Shown here: one piece after another, positions 15,377 through 22,167 of the stretch
How positions within the stretch are numbered: position 1 is the first letter of the stretch
Layout: each line of letters starts with the position of its first letter
NCBI GenBank assembly: GCA_964512045.1
Contig: CAZEJK010000077.1
Span: 1-22,167, forward strand
Origin: CAZEJK01 sp964512045
Lineage (GTDB): Bacteria; Acidobacteriota; Thermoanaerobaculia; Thermoanaerobaculales; Sulfomarinibacteraceae
Direction of reading: 5' to 3'
DNA: 22,167 nt
Notes under the pieces: generated by a model
Databases searched by the model: none
What the model was told of the DNA's origin: nothing
What the model saw: only the letters and a program-made list of their open reading frames with translations
Program-made: the position numbers and the translations under genes

Positions 15377-15773
15377 GCCAGCGCGGCTCCCCCCCAAGAT
15401 GCGGTCGGTACGAGATGGCGTCCCACTGCTCGTGTCGGCCGTACCACCCCATGAACACGAGGGTCTTGAGCCCCCAGAACCCGGCCCGGATCGTCTGCAC
15501 GGGATGGTTCTCGAGCCAACGCAGGAAGCGATCGCGTCGCGGCCCGGAAAGGGACTCGAAACGACGGCCCCAACGCACCACTGGCGCCCAGCGGATCAGC
15601 TTCAAGAACACCCCGATCTGGCGACGGACCGGCTCGGGACGCGCTCCGAGCGCCGTGTCGACAATCGCCTCGAAACGTGCCTCGGCAGCGGGCGTGGCGT
15701 CTGCGAGCTGGACGACGATCCGATCCGCCACCGCACGTAGCGTCGCCTTTTGCTGCTCGTTCAGGTGCCGCAT
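15357..15773 (-). CDS. Gluconate 2-dehydrogenase subunit 3-like small subunit
   Basis: A 138-aa mostly helical protein starting LNEQQKATLRAVADRIV, the typical opening of the gluconate 2-dehydrogenase subunit 3 family, which partners GMC flavoproteins. The middle has RDRFLRWLENHPVQTIRAGFWGLKTL and the end GWYGRHEQWDAISYRP, matching the segment found in front of GMC domains in fatty-alcohol-oxidase-type enzymes. The protein lacks the twin-arginine signal often seen in this family, so the complex is probably cytoplasmic. The gene overlaps the GMC gene by 20 bases, consistent with a complex of the two products. A promoter box ends six bases before the ATG, suggesting a leaderless mRNA; accordingly no ribosome-binding site is present. 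Confidence 0.82.
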   Translation of the reverse strand: MRHLNEQQKATLRAVADRIVVQLADATPAAEARFEAIVDTALGARPEPVRRQIGVFLKLIRWAPVVRWGRRFESLSGPRRDRFLRWLENHPVQTIRAGFWGLKTLVFMGWYGRHEQWDAISYRPHLGGEPRWHDPYGV

Positions 15774-15779
15774 CCCCTG

Positions 15780-15808
15780 ATTGTACTCAGAGTCGTTCCT
15801 CAGGTCAC
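15780..15808 (-). promoter_or_regulatory. Promoter of the small-subunit/GMC/ThDP operon, probably leaderless
   Basis: On the minus strand GTGACC (15808-15803) and TACAAT (15785-15780) are separated by exactly 17 bases. Six bases then lead to the ATG at 15773, so transcription should begin at or next to the start codon. Confidence 0.55.
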
Positions 15809-15840
15809 GGCCACGACGGGTGTGAGCGTGCTCCGACGGC

Positions 15841-16926
15841 TCAAACGATCCGTTCGCGGATCGCCGCTGATGCCAGATCCATCAGCCAGACCGTCACTGC
15901 GATCAGGATCACCAGGGTACCCACCTCGCCCCACTCGCCGAGATCCACACGCGGCTTGAGGATGTAGCCGATACCGCCGCCACCGACGAACCCGATGATC
16001 GTCGACATGCGGACGTTGATGTCCCAGCGATAGATCGTGTACGACAGGAACGGGGGGATCACCTGGGGAACAACGCCGTAGCGGAGGATCTGCAAGGTGC
16101 TGGCGCCCGTGGCGGTGATGGCATCGACCGGCCCGGGATCGATCGACTCGATCTGCTCGGAGTACAGCTTGATCAGGGCCGCCACCGAGTGCACCCACAG
16201 CGCCAGCACGCCGGCGAACGGCCCGATCCCCACCCACGAGATGAAGATCAGCGCCCACACCAGGGGCTCCACCGCGCGGGTCAGGTTCATCAGCGTGCGC
16301 ACCAGCGTGTACATGGTGCGGGACAGCCGCGTGCTCCGGGTCAGGTTGCGCGCCGCCAGGAACGAGATCGCGAACGCGACGGGAATCGCGAACGCGGTCG
16401 CCATGAACGCCAGGAAGACGGTCTGCACGAGGAGCACGAGGCCCTCCTGGAGCACGGCGCTCGACGGGTGCACCAGACCACGAACGATATCGGCCGCCTT
16501 GCTGAACTTGGTCAGGAAGGTGCCGAGATCGACCTCGGTCACCAGCCAACCGGTGCAAAACGTCAGCTCAACCAGCAGAGCGACGAACCAGCCGCGGACG
16601 GTCTGGGTCCACGGAACGTCGCGGTCCCCCGGCGCCGCACCGTGGATCAGTGCGTCGCCCGGCGATCTGCCCAGCACCGGCGAGGCCAGCCGCCAGCCGG
16701 CCGTGAAGACGACACCGCCAGCGATGATCCAGCCGTAGTGGAGCATGCCGAGAATCTCCTCGGGTGTCAGCAGCAGCCCCGTCGGACCCCTGCGTCCCGA
16801 GAACGCCAGTGCAAGAAACTCCACCATCGCCAGGAAGAAGCCACCGAGGATGAGGTCCGCCAGGGCAGCACGGCCGTGCGCTGCCAGCTGAGCCCATCCC
16901 GACGTGCGAACCGATTGCCCCGTCAT
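15841..16926 (-). CDS. phnE: PhnE-type ABC transporter permease
   Basis: A 361-aa inner-membrane permease of the phosphonate/phosphite-type importer. The C-terminal 200 residues hold the conserved transmembrane domain, with the cytoplasmic coupling (EAA-like) loop at about 257-293 (VDAITATGASTLQILRYGVVPQ) and the PhnE-typical RWDINVRMSTIIGFVGGGGIGY (300-321). About 150 N-terminal residues add helices near 22-42, 65-80 and 112-130, so the protein is longer than ordinary PhnE (about 260-300 aa). ATG 16926 is chosen because GAGG lies about five bases upstream, and it is seven bases after the ATPase stop. It acts with the adjacent phnC- and phnD-like products. The symbol reflects family, not proven substrate. 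Confidence 0.88.
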   Translation of the reverse strand: MTGQSVRTSGWAQLAAHGRAALADLILGGFFLAMVEFLALAFSGRRGPTGLLLTPEEILGMLHYGWIIAGGVVFTAGWRLASPVLGRSPGDALIHGAAPGDRDVPWTQTVRGWFVALLVELTFCTGWLVTEVDLGTFLTKFSKAADIVRGLVHPSSAVLQEGLVLLVQTVFLAFMATAFAIPVAFAISFLAARNLTRSTRLSRTMYTLVRTLMNLTRAVEPLVWALIFISWVGIGPFAGVLALWVHSVAALIKLYSEQIESIDPGPVDAITATGASTLQILRYGVVPQVIPPFLSYTIYRWDINVRMSTIIGFVGGGGIGYILKPRVDLGEWGEVGTLVILIAVTVWLMDLASAAIRERIV

Positions 16927-16933
16927 CACCGCC

Positions 16934-17722
16934 TCACAGGCCCGTGTTGGACGCCGGCTCGGCATCCTGTCCGTAGATCTGTCGGAAGGTGTCGCGACCG
17001 AACTCTGTCGGCAAGCCCTCGTACACCACTCGCCCGTCGCGCAGTGCCACCAACCGCGTGGCGTACCGGGTGACCAGGTCGATGTCGTGGAGCGAGCACA
17101 CCACCGTCAGGCCCTCGTCTCGGTTGAGCGCCTCGATATGGCGCATGACGGAGTGGCGCAGCGCCGGGTCGAGCGAGGCGACTGGCTCGTCCGCCAGGAT
17201 GACCCGAGGCTGCTGCATCAAGGCGCGTGCGATCGCCACCCGCTGCTGCTGTCCGCCGGACAGCGCGTCGGCTCGGCTGTGCTCCCGGCCGGCCAGCTCC
17301 ACTCGCTCGAGACACTCCACGGCGCGTTGACGCTCGGCTGCGGAGAAGCGGATCAGCAGGCTCGGGAGCAGGCTGGATCGTGACAGCGAGCCGCACAGCA
17401 CGTTCGCCAGCACCGAGTGGCGCTTCACCAGGTTGAACTGCTGGAAGATCATGCCGATGTCCGACCGGAGCCGGCGCAGCTGAGAGCCGCTGGCGGCTGT
17501 GATCTCCTCATCGAAGATCCACACCCGCCCGCTGGTTGGCGTGTGCAACCTGTTGATGCAGCGCAGGAGAGTGGACTTCCCCGAGCCCGACAGGCCGAGC
17601 ACCACGAGAAACTCTCCTTCGGCCACCTCCATGCTGACGTCCTCGAGCGCCCGAACCTCGTTGTTGAAGACCTTGGTGAGACCCTCGATCCGCACGGCCG
17701 GCGTGCCGGCGCGGGCGATCAC
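16934..17722 (-). CDS. phnC: PhnC-type ABC transporter ATP-binding protein
   Basis: The 262-aa ATPase energises the importer. Walker A is GLSGSGKST (43-51), the Q-loop is IFQQFNL (92-98), the ABC signature is LSGGQQQR (154-161), Walker B is VILADEP (174-180) with catalytic Glu179, then the D-loop SLDP and the switch His in CSLHDIDL. IGMIFQQFNLVKRHSVLANVL is characteristic of PhnC. The start is taken as GTG 17722, which overlaps the phnD stop (GTGA) and follows a G-rich stretch, so translation is coupled. It sits between the substrate-binding and permease genes in the order D-C-E. Confidence 0.92.
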   Translation of the reverse strand: MIARAGTPAVRIEGLTKVFNNEVRALEDVSMEVAEGEFLVVLGLSGSGKSTLLRCINRLHTPTSGRVWIFDEEITAASGSQLRRLRSDIGMIFQQFNLVKRHSVLANVLCGSLSRSSLLPSLLIRFSAAERQRAVECLERVELAGREHSRADALSGGQQQRVAIARALMQQPRVILADEPVASLDPALRHSVMRHIEALNRDEGLTVVCSLHDIDLVTRYATRLVALRDGRVVYEGLPTEFGRDTFRQIYGQDAEPASNTGL

Positions 17723-19089
17723 GTGCCACCCCCCGACCGTTGCCGAAGCTTCTCCTCTGCAGCATCGAGGATCTTGGCGGCACTGACTCCGGAGTCGCTC
17801 AGCGCCTGGCGGAAGCCGTCGAAGGTTGCATCGTTGCAGCGGGCGGCCGAGACCCCGGCCACCAGGTCGAAGTAGGCGGCCTGCCCCACCTCGGTCGCGA
17901 GAAAGCGCTGCAGCGACTGCTCGAAGCGTTCCCACACGGACTCCGAGAAGCCATCCCGCACGCAGCAGACATCGTTCGGGATCGGGTCCGTCAGGGCCAG
18001 GATCCGCACCTCCTCGAGAAACTGGCGACGGGCCTCGATGTCCGGCAGGCGCTTGATGATCAGGAAGCGCGCATCGCCCACCAGGTTGCCGTCACGAACC
18101 TGCTGCGCGCTCGGCGGCGAGTAGAACGACGAACCGCCCGCCACCTTGCCATCCCAGACCGCCTGCACGACGTTGGCGTGTCCGCCGGCGAAGTAGTCGT
18201 GCCCCAGCGAGACGGCCCGTCTCTGGAGCAGGATTCTCGGGAAGATGTGTCCCGATGTGGACGTCTCGTCGGAGAATGCGAACGTCTTTCCGGTGAGATC
18301 GCTGACCCGATCGACGCCCGAGTCCGTCCGGGTCAGAATGCATCCGAAGTAATGGGTTGCGTCCACGCGGACAGGCTCGGCGAGCCGGTCGATCACCTGC
18401 GTGTCCGCCAGCGTCCCCGGGCGTTCGGCCTCGAGCTTCTTGCGGCCGTCGCCGGTCAGATCGTTCGGCCCGGAGAAGACCCACGAGCTGACCGCCCCCT
18501 GGACCTGGGGAGCCTCGGCGACGAGAGCACGGATCGATGCCGTGTCCGTCTCCACGGGAACCTCGCTCCAGCCCGGCGCCGAGCTGTCGAGGCGATCGAC
18601 GATGACGTCCCGCAGTGGCGGCGGAAGATCCATCGGCATCGCGATCGGCATGTTCGCAAGCTCGGGCACCGACGCCGGCGCACCGGGGTGTCGTCGTGTC
18701 ACCACGATCGCGTGCAGGTCCACCGAACGCACCACCTGCAGCCGAGCCTCGGCGTCGTACCGCGCATTGGCGATGACGTACGCGAACGCCGGCAACCACG
18801 CGACGTCGGCCTGACCGGTCCCCAGCGCCTGAATCACGGCCGCATAGCTCGTTGGCACCTCGGTGCGGAGCATCAGCCCACTGTCCTGGCGGATGAACCG
18901 TGCGAGCTCATCCGCCCGGCGAACCAGGGTTCCCTGCTCCACCGACGGCACGAACAGCATCCGCACCACATCCTCGCCCCGCTCCCGAAGCTGTCCTCGG
19001 CGCACCATCCCCGCGACGAACAGCAGAAACGTCACCGCCACGAGACCCCAGCCGATCCAGGGCATCCAGCGGCTTCGGCGTTGCACCAT
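17719..19089 (-). CDS. phnD: PhnD-type substrate-binding protein, enlarged
   Basis: The binding protein of the importer. Residues about 11-28 form a hydrophobic signal or anchor without a lipobox Cys, so it probably stays tethered outside the inner membrane. PhnD-family landmarks are LFVPSVEQGTL (45-55), QADVAWLPAFAYV (93-105), TDSGVDRVSDLTGKTFAFSD (255-274), TSTSGHIFPR (276-285) and TDPIPNDV (367-374). At 456 aa it is about 120 longer than usual. The extra part comes from two related stretches, about 119-165 and 239-288, each reading like the 'V-x-S/T-R-x-D-S-G...DL...IAF/M' segment. ATG 19089 follows GGAGGGGG closely. It is first in the transporter operon and divergent from the penicillin-acylase gene. 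The ligand is not predictable. Confidence 0.88.
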   Translation of the reverse strand: MVQRRSRWMPWIGWGLVAVTFLLFVAGMVRRGQLRERGEDVVRMLFVPSVEQGTLVRRADELARFIRQDSGLMLRTEVPTSYAAVIQALGTGQADVAWLPAFAYVIANARYDAEARLQVVRSVDLHAIVVTRRHPGAPASVPELANMPIAMPMDLPPPLRDVIVDRLDSSAPGWSEVPVETDTASIRALVAEAPQVQGAVSSWVFSGPNDLTGDGRKKLEAERPGTLADTQVIDRLAEPVRVDATHYFGCILTRTDSGVDRVSDLTGKTFAFSDETSTSGHIFPRILLQRRAVSLGHDYFAGGHANVVQAVWDGKVAGGSSFYSPPSAQQVRDGNLVGDARFLIIKRLPDIEARRQFLEEVRILALTDPIPNDVCCVRDGFSESVWERFEQSLQRFLATEVGQAAYFDLVAGVSAARCNDATFDGFRQALSDSGVSAAKILDAAEEKLRQRSGGGT

Positions 19090-19189
19090 CGACCCCCTCC
19101 ACCTGACGGCGTCACGACCACTCGTTGCGTCGGCCGGCTGGCGCACTCTACCACGCCCTCGAAGCTGCGGCCGTCCACAGCGGCGGCAG

Positions 19190-19195
19190 TACAAT
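19190..19195 (+). promoter_or_regulatory. Putative -10 box (TACAAT) of the penicillin-acylase-family gene
   Basis: TACAAT lies in the 165-base gap between phnD and this gene, about 60 bases before the ATG. No good -35 box is found at the normal distance. Confidence 0.35.
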
Positions 19196-19254
19196 CGCAG
19201 CCGCGGGACCGGCAGCCCTGTCTCCGACCCCAGCCGTGGCCAAAGGAGTGGACA

Positions 19255-21630
19255 ATGCACAGATCTCGGACTGGACGACGGGTCGCAATCGCAGTGGTGG
19301 CAGTGGGAGTCGCGCTCGCGACGATCGTGGTGGCGCTGGTTCTGGCCCTCCGGGCAAGCCTCCCGCAGCTGTCCGGGGGGCAGGCGGTACCGGCACTTGC
19401 CGGACCGGTCACGATCGATCGTGACAGCCTGGGAGTCCCCACCATCCGCGCTTCCAGCCGCGTCGACGCTGCCGTGGCCACCGGCTTCGTCCATGCACAG
19501 GAGCGCTTCTTCCAGATGGACCTGCTCCGTCGCCAGGCAGCAGGCGAGCTTGCCGAGCTGTTCGGTCCTCCGGCCGCGGAGGTCGACAGGCGGTTGCGCT
19601 TGCACCGTCTGCGGCACCGCGCAGGGCAGATCCTCGCAACGCTTTCCTCCGCGGAACGGGAGCTTCTGGAGGGCTACGCCTCCGGCGTGAACGCGGGCAT
19701 CCGCTCCCTCGGCGCGTCCCCTCCGGAGTACCTCATGCTGCGCACATCGCCCGAGCCGTGGGTACCGGAGGACAGCCTGCTCGTGGTGTACAGCATGTAC
19801 CTGAGCCTGCAGGATCCGACCGCTCGCCTCGAGTCGGCCAGGGGGCTGATGCACGACACGCTCCCCGAACCGTTGTACGAGCTCCTCACGCCTGATGGCA
19901 CCAGCTGGGACGCTCCGGTGGATGACAGCCAGCTTCCCAACGCACCGATCCCGGGACCGGATGTCGTGGACATCTCCACCGTCACCAGCGAGAGCACACT
20001 CCTCGAAGAGACCGATGATGCCATGCCCGGAAGCAATAGCTGGGCCGTCTCAGGCGCGCGAACGGATGACGGAAGAGCCATCGTTGCCAATGACATGCAT
20101 CTCGGCATGTCCGTCCCCGGGGTATGGTACCGGGCGGACATCCAGTGGACAGACGCCAGCGGGACGGATCACAGGCTGGTCGGCGCGACCCTTCCCGGCG
20201 CACCGATTCTCGTCGTCGGCAGCAACACCCGAATTGCGTGGGGGTTCACCAATAGCCAGGGCGATTGGAGCGATCTGGTCGTCCTCGAGCCGGGCGCGAG
20301 GCCAGGAACCTATCGGACGCCCGATGGTGACCAGCCGGTGCGTGTCGTCGAAGAGACGATCCGCGTCCGAGGCGGTGACGACGTGACGATCGAGGTTGCG
20401 GAGACGATCTGGGGTCCCATCGTGGATGCGGACCATCGCGGGAGGCAACGGGCCGCCTGCTGGGTGGGATACCGCGTGGACGCCGGCAACCTCGCGATCC
20501 ACCGGCTGGAGACGGCCAGCACGGTCGAGGAAGCGGTGCAGATCGCCAACGGCTCGTGGATGCCCCACCAGAACATCGTCATCGCGGACCGCGACGGCCG
20601 GATCGCGTGGACGCTGACGGGCCGGATCCCCCGACGCGTGGGCTTCGATGGGCGACGTCCCGTCTCCCGTGCCGAAGGCGACCGGCGCTGGGACGGATGG
20701 CTCGAGCCCGCCGAGTACCCGCGGGTCATCGGACCCGAGGGAGGTCGGCTGTGGACCGCCAACGCTCGCGTCGTCGGCTCGCCGTGGGCGGAGGTGATCG
20801 GTGACGGCGGCTACGCCACCGGCGCCCGAGCAGCGCAGATTCGCGACGGTTTGCGCGCGCTCCCCACCGCCCGCGAGCAGGACATGCTCGCAATCCAGCT
20901 CGACGATCGAGCCCTCTTCCTCGAGCGGTGGCGGAGGCTGATCCTCGACACCCTGAACGATGCGGCGCTTCGCGGCGAGCCGGAGCGACAGAACGTCCGC
21001 GCGCTGGTCACGGAGTGGGATGGGCGAGCCACAGTCGACGCGGTCGGCTACCGGATCGTCCGGGGTGTCCGCCAGGTGCTCTCCAGCCGCATCGGCGAGT
21101 GGCTCACCGAGCCGTGCCGAACGGCCGATCCCAACTTCCACTACGGGCGACTACCCAGCACCGAGTCCGTGGTCTGGAGACTGCTCCAGGAGCAGCCGGC
21201 GCACCTCCTGGCGTCGCAGCACGACAGCTGGTCCGACGCCGTGCTCGCGGCAATCGACACGACCGCCGAGCTGCTCACGCAGGACGGCCGGCCGCTGTCC
21301 GAGGCCACATGGGGCCGGTACAACACGCTGCAGGCGCGACACGCGCTGTCACGCGCCCTCCCCGCTCTTGGCCGATGGCTGGACATGGCGCCAGTCCAGC
21401 TCCCCGGCGGGGGCTACATGCCCCGGGTGCAGAGCCCCACATGGGGCGCCTCGGAGCGGATGGCGGTCGCGCCGGGACGAGAGGAGGACGCCTACTTCCA
21501 CATGCCGTGCGGCCAGAGCGGCCACTTTCTCTCGCCGCACTACCGCGACGGCCACCAGGCCTGGATCGACGGCGAGCCCACGCCGTTCCTGCCCGGACCG
21601 CGCGAGCACCGGCTCACGTTGCTGCCGTAA
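19255..21630 (+). CDS. Penicillin-acylase-family (S45) Ntn hydrolase
   Basis: A 791-aa precursor of the family that includes penicillin G acylase, cephalosporin acylase and acyl-homoserine-lactone acylases, which hydrolyse amides outside the cytoplasm. Residues 9-33 form an N-terminal membrane signal or anchor. The alpha part has SLGVPTIRA and TGFVHAQERFFQMDLLRRQ (77-95), typical of the family. Autocleavage is expected before Ser260 in PGSNSWAVSG, which becomes the N-terminal nucleophile. NDMHLG (279-284), WGFTN (329-333) and HQNIVIADRDG (438-448, Asn440 as oxyanion residue) follow. The calculated beta chain is 532 residues. ATG 19255 is preceded by AAAGGAG at six bases; the open frame upstream is antisense to phnD. 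Whether it acts on beta-lactams, quorum signals or other N-acyl compounds cannot be read from sequence. Confidence 0.95.
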   Translation: MHRSRTGRRVAIAVVAVGVALATIVVALVLALRASLPQLSGGQAVPALAGPVTIDRDSLGVPTIRASSRVDAAVATGFVHAQERFFQMDLLRRQAAGELAELFGPPAAEVDRRLRLHRLRHRAGQILATLSSAERELLEGYASGVNAGIRSLGASPPEYLMLRTSPEPWVPEDSLLVVYSMYLSLQDPTARLESARGLMHDTLPEPLYELLTPDGTSWDAPVDDSQLPNAPIPGPDVVDISTVTSESTLLEETDDAMPGSNSWAVSGARTDDGRAIVANDMHLGMSVPGVWYRADIQWTDASGTDHRLVGATLPGAPILVVGSNTRIAWGFTNSQGDWSDLVVLEPGARPGTYRTPDGDQPVRVVEETIRVRGGDDVTIEVAETIWGPIVDADHRGRQRAACWVGYRVDAGNLAIHRLETASTVEEAVQIANGSWMPHQNIVIADRDGRIAWTLTGRIPRRVGFDGRRPVSRAEGDRRWDGWLEPAEYPRVIGPEGGRLWTANARVVGSPWAEVIGDGGYATGARAAQIRDGLRALPTAREQDMLAIQLDDRALFLERWRRLILDTLNDAALRGEPERQNVRALVTEWDGRATVDAVGYRIVRGVRQVLSSRIGEWLTEPCRTADPNFHYGRLPSTESVVWRLLQEQPAHLLASQHDSWSDAVLAAIDTTAELLTQDGRPLSEATWGRYNTLQARHALSRALPALGRWLDMAPVQLPGGGYMPRVQSPTWGASERMAVAPGREEDAYFHMPCGQSGHFLSPHYRDGHQAWIDGEPTPFLPGPREHRLTLLP

Positions 21631-21701
21631 GCAGCCGCCATGATTGCCGCCGCAGGCTACAACCGGAGCGGTGTGCCGGAGGCGCCGGTCCCACGGCCGC
21701 G

Positions 21702-21793
21702 TTAGGGCTCGCGCAGAATTAGCTTCGGCGTATTCGCGCTCAACTGTGCCACAGATTAGGGAGACGTTGGAGCTACTTCTGCGCGAGCCCTTA
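21702..21793. mobile_element. MITE candidate: inverted ends with TTA target duplication
   Basis: The 86 bases at 21705-21790 start and end with inverted repeats. GGGCTCGCGCAGAA at the left is exactly mirrored at the right, and 21704-21724 matches 21771-21791 reversed at 20 of 21 bases. TTA flanks both ends (21702-21704, 21791-21793). No transposase is encoded. The ends and three-base duplication fit elements of the IS5-type (IS1031/IS427) groups. A large hairpin acting as a bidirectional terminator between convergent genes is the alternative. The right TTA is also the stop codon of the adjacent gene. Confidence 0.5.
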
Positions 21794-21973
21794 CTCGTCA
21801 GCCCAGCGGCGATCCCAGGCCAGATCGTCGAAGTCGCTCGGGGTCGCGAACTGATCGGGCTCGTCGTTGCCACAGGTCATGCACAGGGCTTCCGTGATGG
21901 ACCCGTCCTTCCACTCGAACACGTAGCACGGAGTCTCACACTCGAGGCAGACCAGAAAATCCGGCGAGGACAT
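21791..21973 (-). CDS. Small zinc-ribbon protein
   Basis: A 60-aa protein with two CxxC knuckles, CLEC (residues 9-12) and CMTC (31-34), plus Cys16, a spacing expected for one structural zinc site. The C-terminal 25 residues are acidic and rich in Asp and Trp (DFDDLAWDRRWADE). I recognise no specific family; such proteins often bind nucleic acid or partner proteins. ATG 21973 is chosen because AAGGGAG precedes it by six bases. A longer frame to 22138 adds another CPGC but has no ribosome-binding site. Its TAA stop coincides with the right-hand TTA of the inverted-repeat element, so that element may have inserted at the end of this gene. Confidence 0.7.
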   Translation of the reverse strand: MSSPDFLVCLECETPCYVFEWKDGSITEALCMTCGNDEPDQFATPSDFDDLAWDRRWADE

Positions 21974-22011
21974 GATCGACTCCCTTCTTCGCAGCGCGGT
22001 CTCGTGTTCTG

Positions 22012-22040
22012 AACGTAGCGCCGAAACCACCGGGGCGCAA
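22012..22040 (-). promoter_or_regulatory. Weak putative promoter of the zinc-ribbon gene
   Basis: On the minus strand TTGCGC (22040-22035) and TACGTT (22017-22012) are 17 bases apart, about 40 bases before the ATG. The spacing is ideal but each hexamer is only half consensus. Confidence 0.3.
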
Positions 22041-22156
22041 GAGGCATTGGCGTACCGAAGGTGCATGAGGCCTCTTCCCGTTTCAGGCGACCCGCGTCCG
22101 CAGCCCGGACATGGTGTCGTCCTGACATAGGTTGTCATCGGGAGGAGGCGACTGAG

Positions 22157-22167
22157 GTGTCAGGGAT
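22157..22167 (+). CDS. Probable 5' end of a gene running off the window (partial)
   Basis: GGAGGAGG (22141-22148) is followed eight bases later by GTG at 22157, a near-ideal start signal in this GC-rich genome. Only three complete codons are visible (Met-Ser-Gly), so no product can be proposed. It would be divergent from the zinc-ribbon gene. Confidence 0.4.

Noticed and set aside
17740..19254. Upstream half of the very long plus-strand frame ending in the penicillin acylase
   Set aside because: This part is antisense to phnD with no family features; the acylase has a good start at 19255 with AAAGGAG and a signal anchor.
21701..21793. Integron attC site
   Set aside because: The ends read GTTAGGG...CCCTTAC, the opposite orientation to RYYYAAC...GTTRRRY, and no integrase or cassettes are present.
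22074..22138. Longer zinc-ribbon start adding a CPGC motif
   Set aside because: The upstream sequence has no ribosome-binding site, whereas ATG 21973 does; the extra CPGC may be chance.

Overview
This is a GC-rich, tightly packed bacterial chromosome segment with about 18 supportable protein genes. I see no rRNA, tRNA, CRISPR array, phage gene or intact insertion sequence. SpoIIE-type phosphatase, Ser/Thr kinase, PATAN (DUF4388) and penicillin-acylase genes occurring together suggest a free-living, signalling-rich lineage of the Myxococcota / Chloroflexota / Gemmatimonadota / Methylomirabilota kind. The phylum cannot be fixed from sequence reading alone.

Left part (1-3536). infC (IF-3) lies on the minus strand without its usual neighbours thrS, rpmI and rplT, and may start at a rare ATA codon. 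Upstream of it is a minus-strand group: a 72-aa membrane protein, an OsmC-family peroxiredoxin (ATGA stop/start overlap) and a YkgJ-type cysteine-cluster protein. A plus-strand nitrilase-superfamily gene with Met at the usual catalytic Lys position converges with a class I glutamine amidotransferase.

Signalling part (3652-12126). It holds an FHA-GAF-PP2C(SpoIIE) phosphatase, a PlsC-like acyltransferase, a 1354-aa Ser/Thr kinase and a divergent PATAN-GAF protein. The kinase is the most unusual object in the window. It joins a Hanks-type kinase, an AAA/STAND-type ATPase, a helical repeat region and an oligopeptide-type solute-binding domain (SBP_bac_5) in one reading frame with no evident membrane segment, so it may be a cytoplasmic ligand sensor that signals by phosphorylation.

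Metabolic and transport part (12162-19089, all minus strand). In transcription order it reads phnD-like, phnC-like and phnE-like ABC transporter genes, then a gluconate-dehydrogenase-subunit-3-like gene, a GMC oxidoreductase and an acetolactate-synthase-like ThDP enzyme. Most junctions overlap or nearly touch. The second half has its own promoter, placed so close to the first ATG that the mRNA is probably leaderless. No phosphonate-degrading enzyme is present, so the transporter's substrate is open.

Right part (19255-22167). A penicillin-acylase-family Ntn hydrolase is transcribed divergently from phnD. It is followed by an 86-bp element with 20/21-matching inverted ends and a TTA duplication (a MITE candidate) that abuts the stop codon of a 60-aa zinc-ribbon protein. 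The window ends at the probable start of another plus-strand gene.
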